DNA from: Paenibacillus validus NBRC 15382 | GTDB taxonomy: Bacteria > Bacillota > Bacilli > Paenibacillales > NBRC-103111 | DNA length: 64,000 nt | Reading direction: 5' to 3' | NCBI RefSeq assembly: GCF_004000985.1 | Contig: NZ_BIMH01000010.1 | Coordinates: forward strand, 1-64,000 | In this document: positions 38,301 to 46,564 of the stretch, in pieces | How positions within the stretch are numbered: position 1 is the first letter of the stretch | Layout of the letters: each line of letters begins with the position of its first letter | Program-made: the position numbers and the translations under genes | The notes under the pieces: generated by a model | Told to the model about the DNA's origin: nothing | The model's input: only the letters and a program-made list of their open reading frames with translations | Database searches by the model: none

Positions 38301-39569
38301 ACGATGTTCGTCGAGATTACGTTACAGCAAAGCAAGGAAGTCACGGATTTTAAAATTGACAATGGCGGAGGTATGTCCACTCCGGAAGTGAGCCAAACGG
38401 ACGAAGAGAAAAATACGCGGACCGTAAAGTTCCAGGTCAATGACCTGACGGAAAAATTAAAAGGCTGGGTCAAGATTTACTGGCAGGTGAGCCCGGACTT
38501 CTTGTACGATCATGAGTATGATGTTCACCTGACCTTCGACAAATCTACGATCAAGGCGATCGCGAGCGGGGCAAATCCAGCGCAAGATGATGCGAATAAG
38601 CCGTTCTTGGAAAAATACACAGAGGGAGAATATGCCATCGAGTATGCGCTGAATCTACGGGGCTCCAAGCAAACATCGGTAACGAATGACTATGTGAAGC
38701 ACCCGGCCAAGCTGGTGCTGAAGGAAGGGAAGAGCTATCTGGTCGTCACGGTGTCAAACAAGGAAGTTACGGGATTGAAGATCGAGAAGGACGGCGTCTT
38801 GACCGATGCGGAAGTCGTCTCGACGAACGAGCAGCGGAATGAAAGAACGCTGCAGTTCGAAGTGAAGGACACCAAGACGAAAATATTCGCCCAATTCATT
38901 CTTGCGGTGCCAGGCAAATACAATGGAGAGTACAACGTAGAATTTGTACTGGACGGAAACAGCGTGAAGCCGTATAAGGAGCAGCCTTCGGATAACGGAC
39001 AAATCAAGCCGGGCAAACAGCAGGGCGTAAGCGGCAGCTTCGCAGATCTTGAAGACCATTGGGCGAAGGCGGCCATTGAACGAGCCGTAGGGCTCGGCAT
39101 CGTGAACGGCTACGAAGACGGTACGTTCCGTCCGGATGCCGAAATTAACCGTGCGGAATTTACGACGCTGCTGAGCAGGACGTTAAAGCTGGTCCCAAGC
39201 ACGGAAGAACTGAGCTTCACCGATCTGGAGAACATTCCGGAGTGGGTGAAACCGCATCTGGCTCCTGTGGTGCAAGCCGGAATTATCGGGGGGTATGAAG
39301 ACGGTTCGTTCCGTGCCGAGCGCAAGATCAGCCGTGCGGAGCTGGCGGTCATCATCGTACGTGCGTTGAAGCTGGACGTAGAGGCGAACGCGCAGTCGAC
39401 TTTCGAGGACGCAGGCAGCATTCCGCAGTGGGCGCAAGCCGAAGTGGCGGCAGCGAATGAGCTGGGTATAATTAGCGGACGGGACAACAACCTGTTTGCT
39501 CCTAATGAAAGCGCGACGCGCGCAGAAGCGGTCACCCTAATCCTGGCTCTGAACAATTATGTAAAGTAA
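35322..39569 (+). CDS. Giant SLH-anchored multi-NEAT surface protein (1415 aa)
   Basis: The TTG at 35322 follows AGGAG by ten bases. Order: signal peptide 1-30; NEAT-A 36-182 (Y168, Y172); helical FIVAR-like spacer 208-285; a β-rich segment 384-510 that resembles a NEAT fold but lacks both tyrosines; spacer 512-587; NEAT-B 598-716 (Y704, Y708); spacer 724-795; NEAT-like 800-921 with T910 and F914 at the Tyr positions; Gly-rich hinge 933-948; NEAT-D 955-1075 (Y1062, Y1066); NEAT-E 1099-1216 (Y1200, Y1204); three SLH modules 1240-1413. It should project several haem-binding sites from the S-layer. The spacer assignment is by pattern (PGQYxAGAKAxLxxAI) only. Confidence 0.88.
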   Translation: MTKQIQKTMAIWLAFVLLLSALQIGSVSAAETSSIVPDGEYAIGYRYVKDTNHSEVSAANAYMLPNTGKLIIQNGHAKFENQITKENYATFAYFGSRMAGRDKAVIHEEVGKAPVVTGIEGYKPVVTRLTEDGRNVIVQMEIEDISKIQDLLLHVDDKDNIFKLPVPYNYWYHVGLELDISQIVIPDPGNGEGGSGDPGNGGDNGNEPVTLAMFNELATVARSVYASTYEGTGDGYYPVGSKAEFYLSITQSETIAANAGGEPTIIKAAYNKLKAALDKYNALKIVVDKAPLIQLIEEIRAFTQTAKDGGAAEGGPGNQVVYAFSENEYPYPTVQGFVNRTQAASNVVADVYASPEDVSKQYNNLYNGDSLTPGFKDIQKRKFVASAVNILILDSDTDTATESVYANEFKHTATILQQAEDPYYQAYANITFVNPAGELDVKRLSPNAAGSYGTSYSLAASAVKNQSDAQNKVYQPAIRYASADDSKWRGLTGLRYTVNGVTKTVYISFNADQLAALNNSVAYARQLHEGAVEGTEPGQYQAGAKATLLEAIELAAVTGSKLAASRPQIADASAKLQAAVDAFQASVIPANPDPGTGNPNEYPIGFTIYKKGTDQNSVMYDYVDRNSGKLTLENGKYYVSFTLKQSKEVVSFKTKQNGVLQETETVSTDEAANTRTVRFEVEDLTARKDGWVKIYWQITDSYLYDHEYDVELGFSNLPVLPVSKTTLNSKIAEAEAKYQAAAEGSSPGQYAAGAKAALQKAIDTAKDVSSSTTATQQAVNEAVNALKKALVIFNASEILADASYTFSLPAMITDATGAPISNYVSSGAKFEVSSGKQVATFELKAGVKLKKIQMKKADGSLEDVEKVAAAAKQAGVVTVLSADGAASAISFEVKDRTAVYVLSLVDADQTERAFEIAFAEVALVPPPTTNPEGPGGGGPGSGGPGGGGTTPNIHGIPDGTYSIAYRFLKYNTNETSVMQDYVITPGRLTVQNGTMFVEITLQQSKEVTDFKIDNGGGMSTPEVSQTDEEKNTRTVKFQVNDLTEKLKGWVKIYWQVSPDFLYDHEYDVHLTFDKSTIKAIASGANPAQDDANKPFLEKYTEGEYAIEYALNLRGSKQTSVTNDYVKHPAKLVLKEGKSYLVVTVSNKEVTGLKIEKDGVLTDAEVVSTNEQRNERTLQFEVKDTKTKIFAQFILAVPGKYNGEYNVEFVLDGNSVKPYKEQPSDNGQIKPGKQQGVSGSFADLEDHWAKAAIERAVGLGIVNGYEDGTFRPDAEINRAEFTTLLSRTLKLVPSTEELSFTDLENIPEWVKPHLAPVVQAGIIGGYEDGSFRAERKISRAELAVIIVRALKLDVEANAQSTFEDAGSIPQWAQAEVAAANELGIISGRDNNLFAPNESATRAEAVTLILALNNYVK
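38184..39569 (+). repeat. Copy 2 of the ~1.38-kb NEAT-NEAT-SLH duplication
   Basis: Partner of 29993-31375, in the same orientation. This copy keeps the tyrosines in both NEAT domains. Confidence 0.9.
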
Positions 39570-39598
39570 TAAGCTGGTACTAGCATAGCTGCAAAAAC

Positions 39599-39641
39599 CT
39601 GAGGATGCCGGAACCCCGGCGTCCTCAGGTATTTTTAATCC
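39599..39641 (+). terminator. Terminator between the giant NEAT protein and srtB
   Basis: CCTGAGGA and CCGG pair with CCGG and TCCTCAGG, followed by TATTTTT. Confidence 0.85.
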
Positions 39642-39730
39642 GATTTGAACAAGGCCGGCAGAGGATACTTACGGAGAATTTAACCGAAGAATAGAGACGT
39701 TTAACTTTGGAGCGGGGGAGGCGTCGGCAC

Positions 39731-40561
39731 ATGCATCGGGTCTGGACCCTGCTGGCGGTTGCTGTGTTTATGTATGCCTCGATTCGATTGACGGCCGTTG
39801 GTTGGGGATACTACGAGAACCGTAAGGTGCTCGCTGAGGCGAGCCGAATGTTCGCAGCAGAGCAAGTTAAGGAATCGTTCTCTTCTGCGGGAGCCAGTGC
39901 CGTAGCGGAGAGCGTCTACGGTGGGGGGAGCGAGCGTCCGATTCGCAGCTCGTTCAAGCCGCTGCTGGAGCTGAATCCAGACGTAGTGGGGTGGATCAGG
40001 CTGGAGGGCAGCCGGATCGATTATCCCGTGGTTCAAGGTTCTGATAACGAGCATTACTTATATCGCAACTATAAAGGAGAGGCATCCAAGGCGGGCAGCA
40101 TTTTCCTCGATTTTCGCAATAACATTGGAGCGGACGACCGCAATACGATTATTTACGGCCACCGGATGAAGGATGGTACCATGTTTGGCGAATTGAAGCA
40201 GTATGTGAATCGGGACTACTATGATACGCATCGGAAAATCCGTTTCGACACCTTGTATGAATCTTATACGGCTGAGGTTTTTGCGGCTTATTATACGACA
40301 ACGGATTTTAATTATATAGAAACGGAATTTAACGATGAGGGGGCTTATGCGGCCTTTCTGGAGAATATTCAGAAAAAATCACTGTATCCGAGGGATGTGG
40401 AGCCTGGCACCGAGGACCGGATTATAACTTTGTCCACCTGTGATTATTTGCTGGACCCGGTGGCAGGCAGATTTGTCGTACATGCCCGGTTGGTGAAGGA
40501 TGAAGCGGGCAAAGCCCTTCATGCTGATCATGAAACAGCCGAAATTTCGCAGACTCGATAA
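39731..40561 (+). CDS. srtB: Class B sortase
   Basis: Encodes 276 aa. The ATG at 39731 has GGGGGAGG nine bases upstream; an upstream TTG overlaps that site. N-terminal membrane anchor (~5-22). Catalytic residues are H144 in IYGHRMKDG, C237 in LSTCDYL and R247 in AGRFVVHAR. The long β6/β7 helix region typical of class B is present. Only one class B sorting signal (NPQTG of the IsdC-like protein) is visible in the window, so it is the probable substrate. Last gene of the island. Confidence 0.93.
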   Translation: MHRVWTLLAVAVFMYASIRLTAVGWGYYENRKVLAEASRMFAAEQVKESFSSAGASAVAESVYGGGSERPIRSSFKPLLELNPDVVGWIRLEGSRIDYPVVQGSDNEHYLYRNYKGEASKAGSIFLDFRNNIGADDRNTIIYGHRMKDGTMFGELKQYVNRDYYDTHRKIRFDTLYESYTAEVFAAYYTTTDFNYIETEFNDEGAYAAFLENIQKKSLYPRDVEPGTEDRIITLSTCDYLLDPVAGRFVVHARLVKDEAGKALHADHETAEISQTR

Positions 40562-40778
40562 AGTAATATACGTGTCAGGTTTATGGAATGTATATGTTAT
40601 GTTTTCCCGGTAATCGTTAAACGTCTTCATCAGCATGCTTCATCCCGGCCGGGTCTGATCACGGGCAGAACGCAATCAGAGCGGAGTGTCGCCCCAGGAC
40701 GCCTGGGCGGGCGGTGGACACGGTTTTCGCCACCCGCCTTCAATTTCGGGCTTGCCGTTTATGCGCAGCAGTGTATGC

Positions 40779-40807
40779 TTGACTTTGCCAAAATTCGCAG
40801 TTAAAAT
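40779..40807 (+). promoter_or_regulatory. Promoter of the hisS-aspS T-box operon
   Basis: TTGACT, 17-bp spacer, TAAAAT. Transcription would start near 40813, leaving a ~400-nt leader. Confidence 0.7.
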
Positions 40808-40812
40808 GTGAA

Positions 40813-41169
40813 CATTGAAAGTCATTGATGCGATCCATGGATGGGAACAAGTAATTCGAACCTTGCATAGGACAGAGAGGGAAGCCCAGGCTGCAAGCTT
40901 CCTTATGCGAATCGGATGAACAGACCTCCCGGAGGACAGTCGGGGAACCCCGGCGCTACCCGCGCTTTTCGTGCTGACAGCCGAAAGACAAGGGAAGCCG
41001 GACAGTAGCCGTGCTGCGTGTAGCGGGCGTTATCCGCCTCAAGTGTGAATGTCCTTCTTCCGTCCGGCTTGCCGCGGCGGCCGATGCATTCAAATCGCGG
41101 GTGGTACCGCGGGAGAACCGGAACCGATTCTCTCGTCCCTGTTTTATCGACAGGGGCGGGAGATTTTTT
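40813..41169 (+). ncRNA. T-box leader of hisS
   Basis: The hallmark T-box sequence GGGTGGTACCGCGG is at 41099-41112. It is followed by a terminator, TCTCGTCCCTG (41131-41141) pairing with CAGGGGCGGGAGA (41151-41163), then TTTTTT. Uncharged tRNA would favour the antiterminator formed with the T-box bulge. I cannot name the specifier codon confidently; His (or Asp, from the operon partner) is expected. Confidence 0.92.
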
Positions 41170-41216
41170 ATTTTTCACACCTGTGTTCGTGTCAAGGAGA
41201 AAGGAGCCAGACCCAG

Positions 41217-42476
41217 ATGAGTATACAGAAACCTAAGGGCACGCAAGATCTGCTGCCCGGCGAGATCGAGAAGTGGCAGTATCTCGAGAATAAAGCCCGC
41301 GAGCTGTGCCGCCGGTTCAATTACCGCGAAATTCGCACGCCTGTTTTCGAGCACACCGAGCTGTTCCAACGCGGCGTCGGCGAAACGACGGACATCGTGG
41401 AGAAAGAGATGTATACGTTTCAGGACAAGGGCGACCGCAGTATCTCGCTTCGTCCGGAAGGGACGGCCGGCGTCGTTCGCGCATACGTAGAGAACAAGCT
41501 GTACGGCGAACCGGACGTCAGCAAGCTGTACTACATCGGGCCGATGTTCCGCTATGAGCAGCCGCAGGCCGGACGCTACCGTCAATTCCACCAGTTCGGC
41601 ATCGAGGCGTTCGGTTCCGTCGATCCCGGCATTGATGCGGAAGTCATCGCGCTTGGGTATTCGTTCTACCGGGAGATCGGCTTGAAGGACGTCACCGTGG
41701 AGATCAATTCGGTCGGCAATCCGGCCGTGCGCGCCGCTTATCGCGAGCACATTCAACGCTTTTTTGCGCCGGTGAAAGACCAGCTCTGCAAAGACTGCCA
41801 ATCGCGGTATGACCGCAATCCGATGCGGATTCTCGATTGCAAGATCGACCAGAAGTTCTGCGAGGGCGCGCCGACGATCGTCGAGCATCTGGATGAAGAA
41901 TGCCGGACGCATTTCCAAGCGGTGCAGGATCACCTGGCGGCGATGGATATCCCTTACCGGCTCAATCCTCGCCTTGTGCGCGGATTGGACTATTACACCC
42001 ACACGGCGTTCGAGTATAAGGCGGCGGGCATCGGGGCCATCGATACGATTGGCGGCGGAGGCCGTTATAACGGCCTTGTCGGCCAAATCGGCGGCAACGA
42101 CCAGCCGGGCGTAGGCCTTGGCCTCGGCCTCGAGCGCATTCTGCTCGTGCTGCAGGCGCAGGGTGTCGAGATTCCGGCTGCGAAGCCGCTCGACGTGTAC
42201 TTGATCGGCCTCGGCGAAGCGGCCGAGAAGGAAACTGTGAAGCTGCTCCAGCAGCTTCGGATGCAGGGGCTGTCCGCAGAGCGGGATTATCAATCGCGTA
42301 AAATTAAAGCGCAGATGAAGTCGGCTGACCGCCACCGCGCCACTTATGTCGCCATTCTCGGCGAAGATGAGCTCGCGAAAGGCGAGATCACCGTTAAAGC
42401 GATGGCGACGGGCGAGCAGGAGACGCTGCCGCTCGCTGGCTTTGCAGCAGCGCTGGCCGCCCGGCTGCGGGCGTAA
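41217..42476 (+). CDS. hisS: Histidyl-tRNA synthetase
   Basis: Encodes 419 aa from ATG 41217 (MSIQKPKGTQDLLPGE), with AAAGGAG ten bases upstream. Longer in-frame starts would run into the T-box leader. Class II motifs: TDIVEKEMYTFQDKGDRSISLRPEGTA split across motif 1/2, FRYEQPQAGRYRQFHQFG, and the HisA-type box RGLDYYTHTAFEY. C-terminal anticodon-binding domain (~325-419). 106 bp before aspS with no terminator between. Confidence 0.97.
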   Translation: MSIQKPKGTQDLLPGEIEKWQYLENKARELCRRFNYREIRTPVFEHTELFQRGVGETTDIVEKEMYTFQDKGDRSISLRPEGTAGVVRAYVENKLYGEPDVSKLYYIGPMFRYEQPQAGRYRQFHQFGIEAFGSVDPGIDAEVIALGYSFYREIGLKDVTVEINSVGNPAVRAAYREHIQRFFAPVKDQLCKDCQSRYDRNPMRILDCKIDQKFCEGAPTIVEHLDEECRTHFQAVQDHLAAMDIPYRLNPRLVRGLDYYTHTAFEYKAAGIGAIDTIGGGGRYNGLVGQIGGNDQPGVGLGLGLERILLVLQAQGVEIPAAKPLDVYLIGLGEAAEKETVKLLQQLRMQGLSAERDYQSRKIKAQMKSADRHRATYVAILGEDELAKGEITVKAMATGEQETLPLAGFAAALAARLRA

Positions 42477-42582
42477 TAAGCTGCCGGCGCGCACCCGGAT
42501 ATTCGCGCACCGCAGTTCCGCAATTTGCGGGCAGTACTAAGTTCAATCCTTGTTGACCACACTTTGGAGGTAGGTACGAATC

Positions 42583-44367
42583 ATGACACAAATGTTAAAA
42601 ACGCATGACTGTGGAACGTTAAGTAAAGCCAACGTCGGTGAAACCGTCACTTTGAACGGCTGGGTACAGCGCCGCCGCGACCTCGGGGGCGTCTTGTTCA
42701 TTGACCTGCGCGACCGGAGCGGACTTGTGCAAATCGTGTTCAACCCGGAATTTTCCGGCGACGCGCACGGCATCGCAGATCGTGCGCGCAACGAGTACGT
42801 GCTGGCCGTTCGCGGTAAAGTCGTCGAGCGTGATGCGGAAACGGTGAACGCGAACTTGCCGACCGGCGAAATCGAAGTGCAAATTACCGAACTCGAAATT
42901 ATGAACCCGGCCAAAAACCCGCCGTTCTTCATCGAAGACGGCATCGATATCGACGAGTCGCTGCGGTTGAAGTATCGTTACCTCGACCTGCGCCGTCCGG
43001 AAATGCAGCGCACGCTGCAGCTTCGTTCCAAAGCGGCGAAGGTGTTCCGCGATTACCTCGACGAGAACGGTTTTATCGAAGTGGAAACGCCGATCCTGAC
43101 CAAGAGCACGCCGGAAGGCGCGCGCGATTACCTGGTGCCGAGCCGCGTCCATCCGGGCGAATTTTTCGCGCTGCCGCAATCGCCGCAAATTTTCAAGCAG
43201 CTCTTGATGGTCGGCGGCCTCGAGCGTTACTACCAGATCGCCCGCTGCTTCCGCGACGAAGACCTTCGCGCCGACCGCCAGCCGGAGTTTACCCAGGTCG
43301 ACATCGAGACGTCGTTCCTGTCGCAGGATCAGCTGCTTGATCTGATGGAGAAGCTCGTCGTACGCTTGTTCCGCGAAACCGCCAACACGGAAATCCCGAC
43401 CCCGTTCCAGCGGATCAGCTACGCCGACGCGATTGGCAAATACGGCTCGGATAAACCTGACCTGCGCTTCGGTCTTGAACTGAAAGACGTGTCCGACATC
43501 GTCGCCCAATCCGGCGTTCAAGTATTCGCCAGCGTCATCGCCAAAGGCGGCCAGGTGAAGGCTCTCAACGCCAAAGGATGCGGCGTCTGGAGCCGCAAAG
43601 AAATCGACGATCTCGGCGTGTTCGCCGCCCGTTACGGAGCCAAAGGGCTGGCCTGGATTACGTACAAAGACGGCGAGCTGAAAGGCCCGATCGTGAAGTT
43701 CTTCAACGAGCAGGAGCTCGAATTGCTGAAAGAGCGTCTGGAAGCCGAAGAAGGCGACCTGCTGCTGTTCTCCGCCGACACGAAGAAAGTCGTTGCGGAC
43801 GTACTCGGCAACCTGCGTCTGAAGATCGGCAAACAGCTCGGCCTGATCGACGAGAGCCAGTTTAAGTTTGCTTGGGTCGTCGACTTCCCGCTGCTCAGCT
43901 ACGACGAAGACGAGAAACGTTACGTGGCCGAGCACCATCCGTTCACGCGTCCGAAGGAAGAGGACGTTCACTTCTTCGATACCGATCCGGGCCAAATCCG
44001 CGCGCAAGCGTACGATCTCGTGCTTAACGGGTACGAAGTCGGCGGCGGCTCGATGCGGATCTACAAGCGCGAAGTGCAAGAAAAAATGTTCGCCGCTCTC
44101 GGCTTCTCGCCGGAAGAAGCGAATGAGAAATTCGGCTTCCTGCTGGAAGCGTTCGAGTACGGCACACCGCCGCACGGCGGGATCGCGTTCGGGTTCGACC
44201 GGTTGGTCATGCTGATAACCGGCCGCACCAACCTGCGTGAGACGATCGCCTTCCCGAAAACGGCCAGCGCGACCGATTTGCTTACCGATGCACCTGGTAC
44301 GGTGGACGATAAGCAGTTGGAGCAGCTGTCCATTCGCATTGCCGTCAAGCCGCCGGTTACGAAATAA
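42583..44367 (+). CDS. aspS: Aspartyl-tRNA synthetase
   Basis: Encodes 594 aa, bacterial-type length with the GAD insertion. N-terminal OB anticodon domain ([20 protein letters not shown]). Class II motif 2 is [20 protein letters not shown], and motif 3 is [15 protein letters not shown]. Bacterial insertion at ~290-410. Charges tRNA-Asp (possibly tRNA-Asn also, not decidable here). Second gene of the T-box operon, ATG with TTTGGAGGT upstream. Confidence 0.97.
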   Translation: MTQMLKTHDCGTLSKANVGETVTLNGWVQRRRDLGGVLFIDLRDRSGLVQIVFNPEFSGDAHGIADRARNEYVLAVRGKVVERDAETVNANLPTGEIEVQITELEIMNPAKNPPFFIEDGIDIDESLRLKYRYLDLRRPEMQRTLQLRSKAAKVFRDYLDENGFIEVETPILTKSTPEGARDYLVPSRVHPGEFFALPQSPQIFKQLLMVGGLERYYQIARCFRDEDLRADRQPEFTQVDIETSFLSQDQLLDLMEKLVVRLFRETANTEIPTPFQRISYADAIGKYGSDKPDLRFGLELKDVSDIVAQSGVQVFASVIAKGGQVKALNAKGCGVWSRKEIDDLGVFAARYGAKGLAWITYKDGELKGPIVKFFNEQELELLKERLEAEEGDLLLFSADTKKVVADVLGNLRLKIGKQLGLIDESQFKFAWVVDFPLLSYDEDEKRYVAEHHPFTRPKEEDVHFFDTDPGQIRAQAYDLVLNGYEVGGGSMRIYKREVQEKMFAALGFSPEEANEKFGFLLEAFEYGTPPHGGIAFGFDRLVMLITGRTNLRETIAFPKTASATDLLTDAPGTVDDKQLEQLSIRIAVKPPVTK

Positions 44368-44396
44368 GAGGATTTGCTGAAAGGAGCGTACCCTCG

Positions 44397-45149
44397 ATGC
44401 TGCATCAATTTTCACGAACGGAACTGGCGATCGGCCCGGAAGGGCTGGACGTCATGAGAAACAGTACGGTTGCGGTGCTCGGCATCGGCGGCGTCGGCTC
44501 GATTGCCGCCGAAGCGCTGGCCCGCACCGGGGTCGGCCGCATCGTTATGATCGATAAGGACGTGGTGGATATCACGAACGTGAACCGTCAAATCCACGCT
44601 CTCCTATCGACCGTTGGTGAGCCGAAGGCGGAGCTGATGCGCGACCGCATTCTGCAAATCAATCCGGAGTGCGACGCCATTGCACTGCGCATGTTTTATA
44701 CCGAGGAAACGTACGAGAAGCTGTTTGAATATCCGCTTGATTACGTCCTGGACGCTTCGGATACGATCAGCTACAAGATTCACCTGATCAAGGAGTGCCG
44801 GCGCCGCAAAATCCCGCTCATTTCGAGCATGGGGGCGGCGAATAAGATGGACCCGACGCGTTTTCAGGTGGCGGACATCTCGAAAACGACGGTTGATCCG
44901 CTTGCTCGCGTCATTCGTCACAAGCTGCGCAAGGAAGGCATCCACAAGGGGGTTAAAGTCGTCTTCTCCACGGAAGAGCCGATAAAGCCCCGGGAGGATG
45001 TCACCCAGCGGATCGTACCGGACAACGCGCCGGAAATCCGCAAGGCGCAGCAGCCTCCGGCGAGCAACGCGTTCGTGCCGCCAGTGGCCGGCCTGATTAT
45101 GGTTAGCGTTGCGGTGCGCGATCTGCTGGCTAAAGCCGGCCTCAATTAA
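44397..45149 (+). CDS. tcdA: tRNA threonylcarbamoyladenosine dehydratase
   Basis: Encodes 250 aa, E1-like/ThiF fold. ATP-dependent cyclisation of t6A37 to ct6A in ANN-decoding tRNAs. Nucleotide-binding loop VLGIGGVGSIAAEALARTG, then IDKDVVDITNVNRQ, and SSMGAANKMDPTRF. AAAGGAG lies upstream, 29 bp after aspS. Same gene order as B. subtilis yrvM. Confidence 0.93.
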   Translation: MLHQFSRTELAIGPEGLDVMRNSTVAVLGIGGVGSIAAEALARTGVGRIVMIDKDVVDITNVNRQIHALLSTVGEPKAELMRDRILQINPECDAIALRMFYTEETYEKLFEYPLDYVLDASDTISYKIHLIKECRRRKIPLISSMGAANKMDPTRFQVADISKTTVDPLARVIRHKLRKEGIHKGVKVVFSTEEPIKPREDVTQRIVPDNAPEIRKAQQPPASNAFVPPVAGLIMVSVAVRDLLAKAGLN

Positions 45150-45157
45150 CTTCTGCC

Positions 45158-45197
45158 AACCGGCATCTCTGCTTCATGCGGATGCCGGTTTTTTTGT
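45158..45197 (+). terminator. Terminator of the hisS-aspS-tcdA operon
   Basis: AACCGGCATC pairs perfectly with GATGCCGGTT, followed by TTTTT. Confidence 0.93.
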
Positions 45198-45271
45198 ATT
45201 TGTAAAATTTCCAGAATTGGGGCAAGCTACCTGGTGTCTGATTTAATCGCAACCTTATCGGGGTGAGTCGT

Positions 45272-46054
45272 ATGAACGGCAAGGCGAAAAACCGCAACAA
45301 CCGTCGCAGTTTGGCTCATATGAGCACGCTGAATGTCAACATATTGCATTTCCGCAAGCCATGGGTGACTGCCTGGTGGTCGGCCGCTTTTCCGGGCTTC
45401 GGGCATTTGCTGCTCGGCAACCATTTCAAGGGGGCTATCCTCATCGTGTGGGAAGTGCTGATCAACATGCAATCGCACATTAATGGAGCGATGGTGTTAT
45501 CGATTCACGGCAAATACAAGCAAGCGGCGCTCATTATAAATCCTCGCTGGGTGCTCTTATACATTGCGGTCTACATTTATGCCATATGGGACAGCTACCG
45601 AACGACGATCGAACAAAACAAAGTGTTCACGCTTGCGGAACGGGAGAATGCGCCGATCATCCGTTTTCAGATGAACTCGCTGGCGGTTCAATATTTGGAC
45701 CTTCGTTCGCCATGGTTGGCGATGGTCTGGTCGCTGCTCATGCCCGGGCTTGGGCAGATGTATCTGCACCGGATTCCGACCGGTTTTTTGCTGCTTATCG
45801 GCTGGATTGTAATGGCTATCAACTCCAATTTTATGGAATGCCTTCTGCTTACGATAGAGAGCTGGGGCCGCATTCATTCGCCCATGGACCCGCAATGGTC
45901 GTTGTTTATGCCGTCGATTTATGGCTTTGCGGCCTTTGACGCCTATGTGTATGCCGTGGAAAACAACAAGCTGTTTGAAAAAGCGCAGCGGCAGTGGCTG
46001 GAAGAAGAGTACCAAACGTTGGGATTTTCGATCAAATCAGGCGCAGGAGGGTAG
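45272..46054 (+). CDS. Multi-pass membrane protein with two TM2-like motifs
   Basis: Encodes 260 aa from ATG 45272 (GGGGTGA upstream); the GTG at 45263 overlaps the ribosome site. About six hydrophobic segments arranged as two similar halves, each opening with a PGxGxxxL motif: WSAAFPGFGHLLLGNHFKG (~35-53) and WSLLMPGLGQMYLHRIPTG (~150-168). Each half ends with FDAYxYxVExN- or WDSYRTTIEQN-like segments, suggesting internal duplication. Function unknown. Seven bp before the next gene, so the two form a unit. Confidence 0.6.
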   Translation: MNGKAKNRNNRRSLAHMSTLNVNILHFRKPWVTAWWSAAFPGFGHLLLGNHFKGAILIVWEVLINMQSHINGAMVLSIHGKYKQAALIINPRWVLLYIAVYIYAIWDSYRTTIEQNKVFTLAERENAPIIRFQMNSLAVQYLDLRSPWLAMVWSLLMPGLGQMYLHRIPTGFLLLIGWIVMAINSNFMECLLLTIESWGRIHSPMDPQWSLFMPSIYGFAAFDAYVYAVENNKLFEKAQRQWLEEEYQTLGFSIKSGAGG

Positions 46055-46060
46055 TAATCG

Positions 46061-46531
46061 ATGTATATCGTAGCGACCTTCCGTTACTCCATGGAATTGG
46101 AACTTGCGATCAGCGACCTGCACGGCACAGGGATCGGAGCGGATTCGATCGCGGCGGTTCCGCTGGATCGCCAAATGCCGGGTCGGGCTCATTTTATGGA
46201 TACGATGCATCGATCGGACGGTGTCAGCCTGTTAGACGGCCCCGCTGTGCTTGGGACCGTGTTAGCTGTTCTGGGCGCTTCCCTCGGGTTCAGCTGGACA
46301 TGGGGGCCGATTATATGCGGGCTGCTCGGGCTTGCGCTGGGTGCGCTGCTCGGGATGGGAATCGATTACTGGGTAAACCGGAAAAAAAGAAACCGTGAAG
46401 CCAGCTCGTCACAGAATGAAGGCCAGGTTGTATTGATCGTACAATGCTCGGAAGAGCAATCAGAGCTGGTGAAGCAGATGCTCCGCTACCGGATGGCGAT
46501 GGCGGTCGGCCAGTGGGGATCATACGCATGA
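46061..46531 (+). CDS. Hypothetical membrane protein with glycine-rich helices
   Basis: Encodes 156 aa. The N-terminal ~60 residues are soluble (MYIVATFRYSMELELAISDLHG, resembling a small ferredoxin-like sensor), then two Gly-rich helices (~62-80 and 83-103), a basic loop (NRKKRNRE) and a C-terminal segment VVLIVQCSEEQSELVKQML. Layout resembles DUF1269/YhaN-like small membrane proteins, but I do not recognise the family. Co-transcribed with the preceding gene. Confidence 0.55.
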   Translation: MYIVATFRYSMELELAISDLHGTGIGADSIAAVPLDRQMPGRAHFMDTMHRSDGVSLLDGPAVLGTVLAVLGASLGFSWTWGPIICGLLGLALGALLGMGIDYWVNRKKRNREASSSQNEGQVVLIVQCSEEQSELVKQMLRYRMAMAVGQWGSYA

Positions 46532-46540
46532 GACGAAAAG

Positions 46541-46564
46541 AGACAGTCCCGCTTGGGACTGTCT
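46541..46564. terminator. Bidirectional terminator before rarA
   Basis: AGACAGTCCC pairs with GGGACTGTCT. It ends the plus-strand pair, and the reverse reading overlaps the rarA stop. Confidence 0.8.

Noticed and set aside
39731-40561. SrtB as the anchor for the SLH-NEAT proteins
   Set aside because: Neither SLH protein ends in a sorting signal (no NPxTx, hydrophobic stretch or basic tail). They end directly after the third SLH module.
42619-44415. 598-codon open frame antisense to aspS
   Set aside because: Composition typical of a reverse-strand shadow; aspS motifs are intact on the plus strand.
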